DNA from: Bradyrhizobium sp. G127
Lineage (GTDB): Bacteria; Pseudomonadota; Alphaproteobacteria; Rhizobiales; Xanthobacteraceae
DNA: 64,000 bases
Direction of reading: 5' to 3'
Assembly: GCF_021502575.1 (NCBI RefSeq)
Contig: NZ_JAKFGN010000003.1
Location: 556,501-620,500 of the forward strand
Positions within the stretch are counted from its first letter, which is position 1. Every line of letters begins with the position of its first letter. The notes below the pieces were generated by a model. It was not told the origin of the DNA and made no database searches. It worked only from the letters and a program-made list of their open reading frames with translations. The translations under genes and the position numbers were made by a program. Shown piece by piece: positions 15,976 through 24,718 of this stretch.

Positions 15976-16979
15976 CAGCCGATCCGTGACTTCAACTGCT
16001 TGATGATGTCGGGGATGGTGCGGCCTTCGGCGCGCGCCGCGAAGGTCAGCGCCATGCGGTGCTTCAATACAGGCTCCGCCAGATCCAGCACGTCATCGAT
16101 CGACGGCGCGAGCCGTCCGTCGAGCAGCGCGCGGGCGCGAACGGCGAGCATCAATGATTGGCTGGCGCGCGGGCCGGGGCCCCATGCGATCGATTTGCCG
16201 ATCTCTCCGCTGTCGTCACCCGGACGTGCGGAGCGCACCAGAGACAGGATGGCTTCGACCACGGAATCCCCGACCGGCAGGCGGCGCACCAGCCGCTGTG
16301 CGGTGAGCAGCGTCTCCGCCGTCATCGCGGCTTTGGCGATGGCTTCGTCTGCGCCGGTGGTTTCAAACAGGATGCGGCGCTCGGCGTCGCGATCCGGATA
16401 TTCGACATCGATTTCCATCAGGAAGCGGTCGAGCTGGGCTTCCGGCAGCGGATAGGTACCTTCCTGCTCCAGCGGGTTCTGCGTGGCGAGCACATGGAAA
16501 GGCTTCGGCAGATCGTGCCGTGCGCCTGCGACCGTGATGTGCTGCTCCTGCATCGCCTGCAACAGAGCCGACTGGGTGCGCGGGCTGGCGCGGTTGATTT
16601 CGTCCGCCATCAGCAGTTGCGCGAATACGGGTCCGGCGATGAAGCGGAACGAGCGTTTGCCGGTGGCGCTTTCGTCGAGCACTTCCGCGCCCAGAATATC
16701 CGATGGCATCAGGTCCGGGGTGAACTGCACGCGCTTGGCGTCGAGGCCAAGTGTGGTTCCCAGCGTCTCGACCAGCTTGGTCTTGGCCAGACCGGGAACG
16801 CCGATCAGCAATGCATGTCCGCCGGACAGGATTGTCACCAGCGCATTCTCGATGACGCGTTCCTGTCCGAAGATGACGGTGGAGATCGCTTCCCGGGCGG
16901 CGCGAATGTTGCCTGCGATCTGCTCGGCCGAGCGCACGATCACGTCTTCAAGTTTCTCGACACCGTCTGCGCCAGCCAT
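15975..16979 (-). CDS. MoxR-family AAA ATPase
   Basis: 334 residues. Walker A LLIGVPGLAKTKLVETL near residue 55, Walker B LLMADEINRASPRTQSALL near 118, a sensor 1 region (VLATQNPLEQEGTYPLPEAQLDRF), and the MoxR-type C-terminal lid. MoxR ATPases act as chaperones for assembly or activation of protein complexes with VWA-domain partners. It is the first gene of a four-gene operon (this gene, DUF58, BatA/DUF4159, VWA-like). The upstream start has a purine-rich AAGGAGCGAT before the ATG. Confidence 0.94.
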   Translation of the reverse strand: MAGADGVEKLEDVIVRSAEQIAGNIRAAREAISTVIFGQERVIENALVTILSGGHALLIGVPGLAKTKLVETLGTTLGLDAKRVQFTPDLMPSDILGAEVLDESATGKRSFRFIAGPVFAQLLMADEINRASPRTQSALLQAMQEQHITVAGARHDLPKPFHVLATQNPLEQEGTYPLPEAQLDRFLMEIDVEYPDRDAERRILFETTGADEAIAKAAMTAETLLTAQRLVRRLPVGDSVVEAILSLVRSARPGDDSGEIGKSIAWGPGPRASQSLMLAVRARALLDGRLAPSIDDVLDLAEPVLKHRMALTFAARAEGRTIPDIIKQLKSRIG

Positions 16980-17240
16980 ATCGATCGCTCCTTGTTGGGA
17001 AGACCCATGCTAAACCGACGCAAAGGCCATGTATTCTCTTATGTATTCCCGGATTCAAGCTGTCCCCACATTACCGGCTGGGGGGCTTGAAACTCATCAC
17101 GATGTGGCGAGTAATCCCGCGGGTCAGAGTTGAGATTTCGCCGGTTATCTTCATCATTCCTTGTCATTTCCGGGCTTGCACCATCCGTGCCAAACAGCAG
17201 CAAACGTGCCAGACACAGGCGTCAACGGTCAGGGTAAACA

Positions 17241-17849
17241 ATGGCGAACCAAGGGCAGAAGCAGGAACCGAATCCGGCCCAGCGTCTCGACAGCCTGACC
17301 CAGGCGGCGGGCGGCGCTGCGGCAAAAGGTCTGCCGCCGGTCCATCTGTGGAATCCGCCGTTCTGCGGCGATCTCGACATGCGGATCGCAAGCGACGGCA
17401 CATGGTTCTATCTCGGTACGCCGATCGGCCGGCCGGCGCTGGTGAAGCTGTTTTCCACAATCCTGAAGCGCGAAGACGGCAAGTATTTTCTGGTGACGCC
17501 GGTGGAGAAGGTCGGCATCCGGGTCGACGACGTGCCGTTTCTTGCCGTCGAAATGGAGCAGGACGGCGAGGGAGCGGCCCGCAAGCTCCGCTTCCGCACC
17601 AATGTGGACGACTGGGTGCCATGCAACGGGGATCACCGGCTGCGGTTCGAGGCCGCTGCCGATGGCGGCCTGACGCCCTATCTTCACGTGCGGGCGGATT
17701 TGTGGGCAAAGGTCACGCGCGCGCTCTACTATGATCTGGTCGAGATGGGCGAAATTCGAGTCGTCGATGGCCGCGAGATGTTCGGGGTCATGTCCGGCGG
17801 CGTATTCTTTGCGATGGCGGATGCGGCGCAGGCCAGAGAAGCTGTTTGA
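17241..17849 (+). CDS. DUF1285 domain protein
   Basis: A 202-residue soluble protein. The motif sequence LWNPPFCGDLDMRIASDGTWFY, then GTPIGRPALVKLFSTIL and FLVTPVEKVGIRVDDVPF, is characteristic of DUF1285, a conserved proteobacterial family of unknown function. AGGGTAAACA precedes the ATG. It is followed 15 bases later by the CoA-pyrophosphatase-type NUDIX gene and then DUF6111 and the CCA-adding enzyme, a gene order I associate with Bradyrhizobium relatives; the functional link is not clear. Confidence 0.88.
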   Translation: MANQGQKQEPNPAQRLDSLTQAAGGAAAKGLPPVHLWNPPFCGDLDMRIASDGTWFYLGTPIGRPALVKLFSTILKREDGKYFLVTPVEKVGIRVDDVPFLAVEMEQDGEGAARKLRFRTNVDDWVPCNGDHRLRFEAAADGGLTPYLHVRADLWAKVTRALYYDLVEMGEIRVVDGREMFGVMSGGVFFAMADAAQAREAV

Positions 17850-17864
17850 CGGAAGAGGTTTGGG

Positions 17865-18557
17865 TTGACGAATAGTATTTTAAAGAACGCGGAATCTGCC
17901 GGCATCGCGGCGCCGGTCGATATCAGTTCCGGCGAATTTTTCCGCCGGGCGCGCCAACGACTGAACTTCGATGTGCCGCAGGGATTGACCGACCCCAATG
18001 TGCTGGCGCCGACGGGCGATTTCGGCACCGATGCCATGCTGCAGATCATCGCAAAGGAGCGGCCGGTGCGTCCTGCGGCTGTGCTGATTCCGATCGTGGA
18101 GCGTGAAGTGCCAACGGTGCTGCTGACCAAGCGCGCCGAACATCTCAACGAGCACCCCGGGCAAATTTCGTTTCCGGGTGGCAAGATCGATCCGGCGGAT
18201 GCAACGCCGATGGACGCGGCGCTGCGCGAAGCCGACGAGGAAATCGGCCTCAAGCGTCCCTTCATCGATCCGATCGGTTATCTCGATGTCTACGCCACGG
18301 GGTTTGGATTCCGGATCCTGCCGACGCTGGCGCGGGTGCGGCCGGGTTTCGATCTTGCGATCAGCCGCAATGAAGTCGATGACGCGTTCGAAGTGCCGCT
18401 GGCGTTCCTGATGGACCCGGTCAATCACAAGCTCGGCAGCAAGGAGTTTCGCGGCATGCAGCGCTCCTTCTACGAGATGCCGTTCGAGCAGCGTTACATC
18501 TGGGGCGCGACCGCCGGCATGCTGCGCGCGCTCTACGAGCGGATCTGTCTTTCATGA
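17865..18557 (+). CDS. NUDIX hydrolase, CoA pyrophosphatase type
   Basis: 230 residues. The extended signature LNEHPGQISFPGGKIDPAD followed by ALREADEEIGL is the NuCoA plus NUDIX box combination of CoA diphosphatases (NudL/YeaB), which cleave CoA and its esters to 3',5'-ADP and phosphopantetheine. The reading frame begins at a TTG with GGAAGAGG seven bases upstream, and no better ATG lies near. It overlaps the DUF6111 gene by four bases, indicating translational coupling. Confidence 0.9.
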   Translation: MTNSILKNAESAGIAAPVDISSGEFFRRARQRLNFDVPQGLTDPNVLAPTGDFGTDAMLQIIAKERPVRPAAVLIPIVEREVPTVLLTKRAEHLNEHPGQISFPGGKIDPADATPMDAALREADEEIGLKRPFIDPIGYLDVYATGFGFRILPTLARVRPGFDLAISRNEVDDAFEVPLAFLMDPVNHKLGSKEFRGMQRSFYEMPFEQRYIWGATAGMLRALYERICLS

Positions 18558-18817
18558 TCCGTCCAGTCCTCACCGAGATCGGAATCTTCCTGATTCCCTT
18601 CGCGGTCTACGCTGTGTTTCTGCTGGCAAGCCGTTCCGGCGTCTGGGCCAGGTCGTCATGGCCGCTGCACATTATTGGCAAACTGGCGGTGGCCGCGTTT
18701 GTCCTCGTGATCGTCAGTCTCTTGCTGCTGGCGCAGTTTTCCGGCGCGCCTCCGGGCTCGACCTACACCCCCGCGCACATCGAGAATGGCAAGCTGATCC
18801 AGGGGAGCGAGAAATGA
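18554..18817 (+). CDS. DUF6111 small membrane protein
   Basis: An 87-residue inner-membrane protein with two hydrophobic segments (IGIFLIPFAVYAVFLLA near residue 8 and KLAVAAFVLVIVSLLLLA near 43), and a short polar tail with PPGSTYTPAHIENG. This pattern matches the small DUF6111 family of alphaproteobacteria. It overlaps both neighbours by four bases (NUDIX upstream, CCA-adding enzyme downstream), so the three are translated as a unit. Function unknown. Confidence 0.85.
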   Translation: MIRPVLTEIGIFLIPFAVYAVFLLASRSGVWARSSWPLHIIGKLAVAAFVLVIVSLLLLAQFSGAPPGSTYTPAHIENGKLIQGSEK

Positions 18818-20070
18818 GCGCACCGCGTTCGCTGCGCGATGCCGCATGGCTGACATCAGGCCCGACGGCGCGCGTGCTCGGGCTGCTCAATACGGACGGC
18901 GAGGAAGCCCGCGTGGTTGGCGGCGCGGTGCGCAACGCGCTGTTTGGATTGCCGGTGGGCGAGATCGACATCGCCACCACGGCGCTGCCCGAAGACGTGA
19001 TGCGCCGCGCCAAGCTCGCTCATATCAAGGCGGTCCCCACCGGCATCGATCACGGCACGGTGACGCTGGTAATCGAGGGGCAGCCTTTTGAAGTCACCAC
19101 GCTGCGCGAGGATGTCGAGACCTTCGGGCGCAAGGCGACAGTTGCATTCGGGCGCGACTGGAAGCGCGACGCGCTGCGCCGCGATTTCACCATCAACGGA
19201 TTGTCCGTGACGCCGGACGGCGTGGTTCATGACGATGTCGGCGGCCTCGCGGACATCGCGGCGCGGCGTGTACGCTTCATCGGCGAACCGGCGCAGCGCA
19301 TCGCGGAGGATTACCTGCGTATCCTGCGGTTTTTCCGCATCCACGCAGCTTATGGCGAGGGCCCGCCGGATCGCGCCGGCTATATTGCCTGCATCGCCGG
19401 GCGCGAGGGCCTGGCCGGACTTTCCGCCGAACGTATCCGCATGGAAATGCTGAAACTCATGGTCGCGAAGGGCGCAGCGCCGGCATTGGTGGCGATGGAC
19501 GATGCCGGACTGTTGCTGCGGCTGACGGCGGGAGTCGTCTATCACGGCGCCTTCGCCAACATGATTGCCGCGGAGCGTGAACTTGGGGTTGAGCCGAATG
19601 CGATCCTTCGCCTCGGCGCATTGGCGGTTGCGGTCACTGAGGATGCGAAGCGATTGTCGCAGCGCTGGCGGTTGTCGAATGCCGAGACCAAGCGGCTGGA
19701 TTCGATGGGGCATCGCTGGTGGCGTGCGACCGGCATGGACGAGGCGACCGCGCAGCGCAGACTTTATCGGCTGGGTGCGGACCGGTATCGCGACCGGATG
19801 ATGCTGGCATGGGCGCGCGCAGGGAGCGATTTTTCTTCGTCGCAATGGCGCGAGCTTGCGACGCTGCCGGATCGGTGGACGTCGCCGGTTTTCCCGCTCA
19901 AGGCAGCGGACTTCATCTCGCGCGGGATCGCGGAAGGTCCGGCGCTTGGCCATGTCCTGACGCTGGCCGAGGACGCCTGGCTGGCCATGCAGTTTCCGCT
20001 CGATGCAGCGGCGCTGAAAGCCATCGCCGATGACACCGTCGCGCGGTTCACGCGGGATCATCGGCTTTGA
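18814..20070 (+). CDS. CCA tRNA nucleotidyltransferase
   Basis: 418 residues. Adds or repairs the 3' CCA end of tRNAs. The nucleotidyltransferase core is recognisable: VVGGAVRNALFG near residue 31, the catalytic carboxylates in GEIDIATTA near 50, RRDFTINGL near 126, and the RIAEDYLRILRFFR helix. The first carboxylate of the usual DxD reads Glu, and the GGxVRD Asp reads Asn, both conservative changes. There is no HD phosphohydrolase domain. The ATG at 18814 has AGGGGAG upstream and overlaps the DUF6111 stop by four bases; the frame is open further upstream but lies inside that gene. Confidence 0.92.
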   Translation: MSAPRSLRDAAWLTSGPTARVLGLLNTDGEEARVVGGAVRNALFGLPVGEIDIATTALPEDVMRRAKLAHIKAVPTGIDHGTVTLVIEGQPFEVTTLREDVETFGRKATVAFGRDWKRDALRRDFTINGLSVTPDGVVHDDVGGLADIAARRVRFIGEPAQRIAEDYLRILRFFRIHAAYGEGPPDRAGYIACIAGREGLAGLSAERIRMEMLKLMVAKGAAPALVAMDDAGLLLRLTAGVVYHGAFANMIAAERELGVEPNAILRLGALAVAVTEDAKRLSQRWRLSNAETKRLDSMGHRWWRATGMDEATAQRRLYRLGADRYRDRMMLAWARAGSDFSSSQWRELATLPDRWTSPVFPLKAADFISRGIAEGPALGHVLTLAEDAWLAMQFPLDAAALKAIADDTVARFTRDHRL

Positions 20071-20083
20071 TGTAGAGAAGACG

Positions 20084-20347
20084 TCAGGCGACCTCCGCCT
20101 TTTCCTTCTCGTGATGATCTTCGTCCTCGTCGTCATCGCTGTCGTCTTCGTGATGATCTTCTTCGTCCTCATCATCGGACAGATCGATGGGGGCGAGTTC
20201 GAGGACCGCCGAGGGAAGCGATTCGCGGAAAAGGTCGCCTTCTTCGCCGATCCAGACGCATGAGATCATGTCGTCGGTCACCTCGGCGACGGTCAGGGCC
20301 TGACCGCCAGATTTCAGAACAACGACGTCGCCTGCTTTCAGTCCCAT
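20084..20347 (-). CDS. YodC-like (DUF2158) protein with acidic tail
   Basis: 87 residues. The first ~50 residues (GLKAGDVVVLKSGGQALTV, then ISCVWIG) match the small YodC/DUF2158 beta-barrel family. The last ~35 residues are extremely acidic with interspersed His (runs such as DDEDEEDHHEDD), an unusual extension for this family. No signal peptide. AAGGAGCGG precedes the ATG. It is a single gene convergent with the CCA-adding enzyme. Function unknown; the His/Asp tail could bind metals or basic partners, which is speculation. Confidence 0.82.
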   Translation of the reverse strand: MGLKAGDVVVLKSGGQALTVAEVTDDMISCVWIGEEGDLFRESLPSAVLELAPIDLSDDEDEEDHHEDDSDDDEDEDHHEKEKAEVA

Positions 20348-20423
20348 GATCCGCTCCTTGAGGGTGTGAGGAGCTTTCAGCCTAGCTGCAGGTCATGACA
20401 GGGCGACAAAGAGCGGCCGACAA

Positions 20424-20455
20424 AACGAAAAAGCCCCGGACCATGTCCGGGGCTT
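20424..20455 (-). terminator. Intrinsic terminator after the outer-membrane barrel gene
   Basis: AAGCCCCGGA (20431-20440) pairs perfectly with TCCGGGGCTT (20446-20455), loop CCATG. On the minus strand it is followed by TTTTCGTTTTG. It lies 24 bp past the barrel gene's stop. Confidence 0.85.
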
Positions 20456-20478
20456 CTATCTTTGAGAACTCAGGCTGT

Positions 20479-21261
20479 TTAGCGAACCGCGCCGAGGACG
20501 TAACCGAGCAGGTCGAACTTGTAGTTCACGCCGGCCTTGACGGTGTGAACGCCAGGGATGGAGGTCGTGGTCCAGACCTGCGCGCCGTTGCGGTTGCCGG
20601 TGGTGGTGATGTCCTTGTCGAAGCCGAGATAGAGGTATTCGGCTTTCACGCTCCACTTGTTGTCGAGAGCGTATTCCCAGCCGCCGCCGACCGCGTAACC
20701 GACAGCGTAGCGGCGATGAATGGTGTCGGTGTGGGTGCCAACCGCCCCGTCGGTCACGCCGACGTTGAACTGGGCAAGAGCCGCGCCGCCCTTGACGTAA
20801 ATCAGCGAGCGATCGAAGGCGTATCCGAGACGTGCGCTCCAGAGGCTGTAGAGACCGTCGGTGCGAGCCGTTCCGAGAGTTGTCGGCGAACCGGCGAAGG
20901 CAGCCGAACCCTTGAGGCCGATGTAGCCGGTTTCACCTTCGTAGCCGATCACCCAGTTCGGGGAGACCTGCCAGTTGTAACCGTCGGTGTAGCCGCCGAT
21001 GAAGCTGGAGTCGTATTTGTAGGTTGCTGCAGGTCCGCCGAAGGCCGGGATGCCAGCGCCGTCAAAAGGAACGCCGCTCACGGTGTCCTTGGCTGCGAAG
21101 GCACCGCCGACGTAACCGCCGATGTAACCGCCGGTCCAGGAGAACACCTGCACGGGAGGGGCCTTGCGATAGATCGGTGCGGTGCCGAGGTCGGCAGCGG
21201 ACGCCGCGCCTGCCAGGCTGACGCCTGCGGCAGCGAGAAGAAGAACAGCAATCTTGCGCAT
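20479..21261 (-). CDS. Outer-membrane beta-barrel protein, Omp25/RopB-like
   Basis: 260 residues with a classic signal peptide (VLLLAAAGVSLAGAASAADL, cleavage after ASA near residue 22). The mature N-terminus has the family pattern PIYRKAPPVQVFSWTGGYIGG. Repeating amphipathic strands (WSARLGYAFDRSLIYVKGG, then WSVKAEYLYLGF) and a C-terminal strand ending in an aromatic-rich TVKAGVNYKF follow. This matches the eight-stranded Omp25/Omp31/RopB family abundant in the outer membrane of Rhizobiales. Monocistronic, with a strong terminator and about 210 bp of non-coding DNA upstream. Confidence 0.9.
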   Translation of the reverse strand: MRKIAVLLLAAAGVSLAGAASAADLGTAPIYRKAPPVQVFSWTGGYIGGYVGGAFAAKDTVSGVPFDGAGIPAFGGPAATYKYDSSFIGGYTDGYNWQVSPNWVIGYEGETGYIGLKGSAAFAGSPTTLGTARTDGLYSLWSARLGYAFDRSLIYVKGGAALAQFNVGVTDGAVGTHTDTIHRRYAVGYAVGGGWEYALDNKWSVKAEYLYLGFDKDITTTGNRNGAQVWTTTSIPGVHTVKAGVNYKFDLLGYVLGAVR

Positions 21262-21475
21262 GTGAGCCCCTTAAGAACTTTGATGGCGGCGCGATTCCGC
21301 CACACCTATGAGCCTAGAAATACTTTGCGTACGGCGTGGGCTCAAATGGTTTCCGGCCCGGAGGACGATTTGGGGCCGCGTTAGTTGGCGAGTGTGCTGT
21401 CTCGGTGACACGTCAAAGGCGCCCAAAAGTGCCTTTTTATTAATCTTTTTCCGCATTCCGGCGCAGGGAAGGGAC

Positions 21476-22369
21476 TTATGGCCATTTCACCTCGGGAGGC
21501 ATCGACGACAGGATGGAATCGACGTTGCCTCCTGTTTTCAGGCCGAAGATCGTCCCCCGGTCATAGAGCAGGTTGAATTCGACATAGCGGCCACGGCGGA
21601 CGAGTTGCTCTTCCCGGTCTTTTCCGGTCCATGCCTCCGCGAAATTCCGCCGCACCAGTTCCGGATAGATCCCGGCGAAGGCCCGGCCGACGTCCTGGGT
21701 GAACGCCAGATCGGCGTCCCAGTCTCCCGAATCGTGCCAGTCGTAGAAGATGCCGCCGATGCCCCGCGGCTCCTTGCGGTGGGGCAGATAGAAGTACTCG
21801 TCGCACCACTTTTTGTACTTGTCGTAAGGCGCGATCGCCGCGTGGGCGTCGCAGGCGGCCTTCATGGCGGCGTGGAAGGCCACCGTGTCGGCGTCGTCCT
21901 GGGTACGCCTGCGGTCGAGCACCGGCGTGAGGTCCGCGCCGCCCCCGAACCATTCCTTGGTCGTCACCACGAAGCGGGTGTTCATGTGCACCGCGGGCAC
22001 GCTGGGATTGCGTGGATGAATGATCAGCGAAATTCCCGACGCCCAGAAGCGCGGATCGTCAGCCGCGCCGGGAATCTGCGCACGGAATTCCGGGGCGAAC
22101 TCGCCATGCACCGTGGAGCAATGGACCCCGGCTTTCTCGAACAGCCGTCCGCGCAGGATCGACATCACGCCGCCGCCACCGGGCTTGCCGGTATGATCGG
22201 TGCGCTCCCAAGGGGTGCGCACGAAACGCGTCGCCTCACCGGCATAGAGCGCCGCCGGGGCGTCCGCCTCAAGTTTTTCCAGCGCCAGACAAATATCGTC
22301 GCGCAGGTGTTCGAACCATGCGCGGGCGCGCTGCTTGCGCTGTTCGATCGTCGTGACGGGCTTTTCCAA
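21476..22369 (-). CDS. hemF: Oxygen-dependent coproporphyrinogen III oxidase
   Basis: 297 residues. Catalyses oxidative decarboxylation of coproporphyrinogen III to protoporphyrinogen IX in haem synthesis, using O2. The family signature is nearly continuous: [11 protein letters not shown], then [42 protein letters not shown] and [18 protein letters not shown]. Length is typical. The start is a TTG (22369) with GGAG eight bases upstream; no nearby ATG fits. It is last in the minus-strand run trmL-queE-queD-hemF, 23 bases after queD. Confidence 0.96.
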   Translation of the reverse strand: MEKPVTTIEQRKQRARAWFEHLRDDICLALEKLEADAPAALYAGEATRFVRTPWERTDHTGKPGGGGVMSILRGRLFEKAGVHCSTVHGEFAPEFRAQIPGAADDPRFWASGISLIIHPRNPSVPAVHMNTRFVVTTKEWFGGGADLTPVLDRRRTQDDADTVAFHAAMKAACDAHAAIAPYDKYKKWCDEYFYLPHRKEPRGIGGIFYDWHDSGDWDADLAFTQDVGRAFAGIYPELVRRNFAEAWTGKDREEQLVRRGRYVEFNLLYDRGTIFGLKTGGNVDSILSSMPPEVKWP

Positions 22370-22392
22370 TCGAGGTCTCCGTCTGGCTCAGT

Positions 22393-22758
22393 CTATTTCT
22401 GCGGGCCGAAGTAAGTGCAGCTCTCGTTGCAACTGTCACGGTGAACGCTGACGCGGGTCACCTTGCCGGCATGCTGGACCTGCTCCCAGATGAAGCGCGT
22501 GAGGTTCTCAAGCGTCGGTATTCCGAGCGCCTCGATCTTGTTGAGGAATTTGTGGTCGAGCGTTTTCTGCACCTCGGCCATCCGCTGGTCGAGCAGACCC
22601 AGATCCATCACCATTCCGGTCGCCGGATCGGGCGTGCCGCGGATGGTGACCTCGGCGCGGAACGAGTGGCCGTGAATCTCGGCGCTGGCGTCGCCCAGCG
22701 TCGTGCCGGACAGCGAATGCGCGGCCTCGAAACGGAACGATTTGGTCAATTCCCACAT
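22393..22758 (-). CDS. queD: 6-carboxy-5,6,7,8-tetrahydropterin synthase (QueD)
   Basis: 121 residues. Converts dihydroneopterin triphosphate to carboxytetrahydropterin in queuosine synthesis. Zinc ligands are visible at His14 (EAAHSL), His29 and His31 (IHGHSF), with LDHKFLN near 67-73 and PTLENLTRFIW near 81. The C-terminus ends HRDSCNESCTYFG, as in E. coli (ETCTAGCIYRG). Unusually, the catalytic Cys expected four residues before HGH is Ser25 here. It sits between queE (22 bases upstream) and hemF. Confidence 0.92.
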   Translation of the reverse strand: MWELTKSFRFEAAHSLSGTTLGDASAEIHGHSFRAEVTIRGTPDPATGMVMDLGLLDQRMAEVQKTLDHKFLNKIEALGIPTLENLTRFIWEQVQHAGKVTRVSVHRDSCNESCTYFGPQK

Positions 22759-22780
22759 AGGTCTGTCCGGTCTTGTTAAG

Positions 22781-23413
22781 CTATCTGATCCCGAGCGTCT
22801 TATGCGTCTGGACGCTGAGCCGCCACTGCGGATGGCGCAGGCAATAGGCGATCGCCGCCTGCGTGCTTTGCGCTATGTCAGGTCCGTCCAGCGGCTGCAA
22901 CGAGAACCGCTCGAATTCCAGACCCGCGAAATCCTCCGGGCTGTTGTCCGCCTGCGGATAGACCAGCTTCAACTCGTGGCCCTTGCGGACCACAAGCTCC
23001 GATCCGGCTTTGGGACTGACGCAGATCCAGTCCAGGCCGGGCGGCGGCGCGATGGTGCCGTTGGTCTCGATCGCGATGGTGAAACCGTGGGCATGCAGGG
23101 CGTCGATCAGCGCGGTATCCACTTGCAGCAGCGGCTCACCGCCGGTCAGCACGGTATAGCGGTGGTTCTGCGGGCCCTGCCACTGGGCGGCAATGGCTGC
23201 GGCCAGCTCGTCGGCGTTCGCATAGCGGCCGCCGAGCGTGCCGTCGGTGCCGACGAAATCGGTGTCGCAGAACTGGCAGACCGCGGTGGCGCGGTCCTGC
23301 TCGCGGCCTGTCCACAGGTTGCAGCCGCTGAATCGGCAGAACACGGCGGTGCGCCCGGCATGAGCGCCTTCGCCTTGCAAAGTCAGGAAGATTTCCTTGA
23401 CCGCGTAGCTCAC
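22781..23413 (-). CDS. queE: 7-carboxy-7-deazaguanine synthase (QueE)
   Basis: 210 residues. A radical SAM enzyme that makes the deazaguanine ring from carboxytetrahydropterin. The substrate-side start YAVKEIFLTLQGEG is typical. The cluster motif is the expanded CX14CX2C form (Cys31, Cys46, Cys49), known from some QueE enzymes, instead of CxxxCxxC. TGGEPLLQ near residue 123 is the SAM-binding GGE motif. A GTG start overlaps the trmL stop by four bases, and queD follows, so pathway and operon structure agree. Confidence 0.94.
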   Translation of the reverse strand: MSYAVKEIFLTLQGEGAHAGRTAVFCRFSGCNLWTGREQDRATAVCQFCDTDFVGTDGTLGGRYANADELAAAIAAQWQGPQNHRYTVLTGGEPLLQVDTALIDALHAHGFTIAIETNGTIAPPPGLDWICVSPKAGSELVVRKGHELKLVYPQADNSPEDFAGLEFERFSLQPLDGPDIAQSTQAAIAYCLRHPQWRLSVQTHKTLGIR

Positions 23414-23868
23414 CCTTTTGACCCTCGTGTCTGCCGCAGCGCCTCACCGAGCGCCATCGCCACCGTCATAGCCACATTCAGCGAACGCATTCCCGGCGCG
23501 ATGGGGATAACCAGCCGCGCGTCGGCGGCGCTTACCACGTCGTCCGGCACACCGGCGGATTCACGGCCGAACAGCAGGAGGTCGTCGTCCCGGTAGCCAT
23601 GATCGAGATAGGGCGTCGCCGCCTTTGTCGAAAAAAGCACCAGCCGGCCGCCGGATTGGGCACGCCACGCCTCGAATGCCGTCCAGGAATCATGCCGCAC
23701 GATGGTGACCTGATCCAGATAATCCATGCCGGCGCGGCGGAAATGCCGGTCGGAAACAGGGAATCCCGCCGGCTCGATAATGTGGGCTTCTACGCCGAGA
23801 CAGGCACAAAGCCGCAGAATCGTTCCGGTGTTTTGCGGAATATCGGGTTGGAAAAGGACGACGCGCAT
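23410..23868 (-). CDS. trmL: tRNA (cytidine/uridine-34-2'-O)-methyltransferase
   Basis: A 152-residue SPOUT methyltransferase that modifies the ribose at wobble position 34 of some leucine tRNAs. Features: VVLFQPDIPQNTGTILRLC at the N-terminus, LLLFGRESAGVPDDV near residue 93, and IPIAPGMRSLNVAMTVAM near 120, the knot-forming SAM-binding motifs. I chose the ATG at 23868 (RVVLFQ, with AGGGACC upstream) over a TTG at 23898 that would add ten residues. It leads the trmL-queE-queD-hemF run; the first three all concern tRNA position 34. Confidence 0.93.
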   Translation of the reverse strand: MRVVLFQPDIPQNTGTILRLCACLGVEAHIIEPAGFPVSDRHFRRAGMDYLDQVTIVRHDSWTAFEAWRAQSGGRLVLFSTKAATPYLDHGYRDDDLLLFGRESAGVPDDVVSAADARLVIPIAPGMRSLNVAMTVAMALGEALRQTRGSKG

Positions 23869-24142
23869 TCGGAAACGGTCCCTGGACCCGGTGGACAATT
23901 CGAGGAAATTCTTTGTGACGGGCGGTTTTAGTGCGTCGCACTAAATTGCCGATAGCGGGCTTGCGCTCTCCCGGCAAGGGTGCCAATAGATCGATTCTAG
24001 ATCGTGTGTTCTGCCCGGTTGAGTAGGACAACTGGTCATTCTGCCACCGCGGGGGGCCGCGGGCACCGGCTTCTGTCCCGGCGTGTGCATTGCGTCGAAA
24101 GGGATGGTTTCGCCGGTTGCAGTTCGGAAAGGGTTTGCAATC

Positions 24143-24670
24143 GTGACGTCTTCCACCTCGGCCGAGCCGACACGCCGTGATTTTCTTTATGTAGCGACGG
24201 GAGCCGTCGGCGCCGTAGGCGCTGCGGCCGTTGCCTGGCCGCTGATCTCCCAGATGAATCCGGATGCCTCGACCATCGCGGCCGGCGCTCCGATCGAAGT
24301 CGATCTGGCTCCCATCGCCACCGGACAGGACATCAAGGTGTTCTGGCGCGGCAAGCCGATCTACATCATGAACCGCACCAAGAAGCAGATCGACGAGGCG
24401 CGCTCGGTGCCGGTGTCGAGCCTGCCCGATCCGCAGAGCGACCAGTCCCGCGTCAAGGAGGGCCATGACCAGTGGCTCGTCGTGATCGGCATCTGCACGC
24501 ATCTCGGCTGCATTCCGATCGCGCATGAAGGCGCGTATGACGGCTTCTTCTGCCCCTGCCACGGCTCTGTCTACGACAGCTCCGGCCGCATCCGTCAGGG
24601 GCCCGCGCCGCTCAACCTCGCGGTGCCGCCCTACGCCTTCGTCTCCGACACCAAAATCAAGATCGGCTGA
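24143..24670 (+). CDS. petA: Ubiquinol-cytochrome c reductase Rieske iron-sulfur subunit
   Basis: 175 residues. Carries the [2Fe-2S] cluster of the bc1 complex, passing electrons from ubiquinol to cytochrome c1 at the periplasmic face. A twin-arginine signal anchor ([20 protein letters not shown]) is followed by the two cluster loops CTHLGC and CPCHGS near residues 119 and 139. I chose the GTG at 24143, preceded by GGAAAGGG with correct spacing. The upstream ATG at 24083 would put 20 unlikely residues before the Tat motif. It is followed 48 bases later by the fused cytochrome b/c1 gene, forming the fbc operon. Confidence 0.95.
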   Translation: MTSSTSAEPTRRDFLYVATGAVGAVGAAAVAWPLISQMNPDASTIAAGAPIEVDLAPIATGQDIKVFWRGKPIYIMNRTKKQIDEARSVPVSSLPDPQSDQSRVKEGHDQWLVVIGICTHLGCIPIAHEGAYDGFFCPCHGSVYDSSGRIRQGPAPLNLAVPPYAFVSDTKIKIG

Positions 24671-24718
24671 TTTTCATCTGACCCGATTGCGTCGCTTCTT
24701 CTTTGTCAGGATCGCATC

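Noticed and set aside
21407-21440. Possible terminator AAAGGC...GCCTTTTT between hemF and the outer-membrane barrel gene
   Set aside because: The T-run orientation is plus strand, where no gene ends. The stem is only six bp with a long loop.
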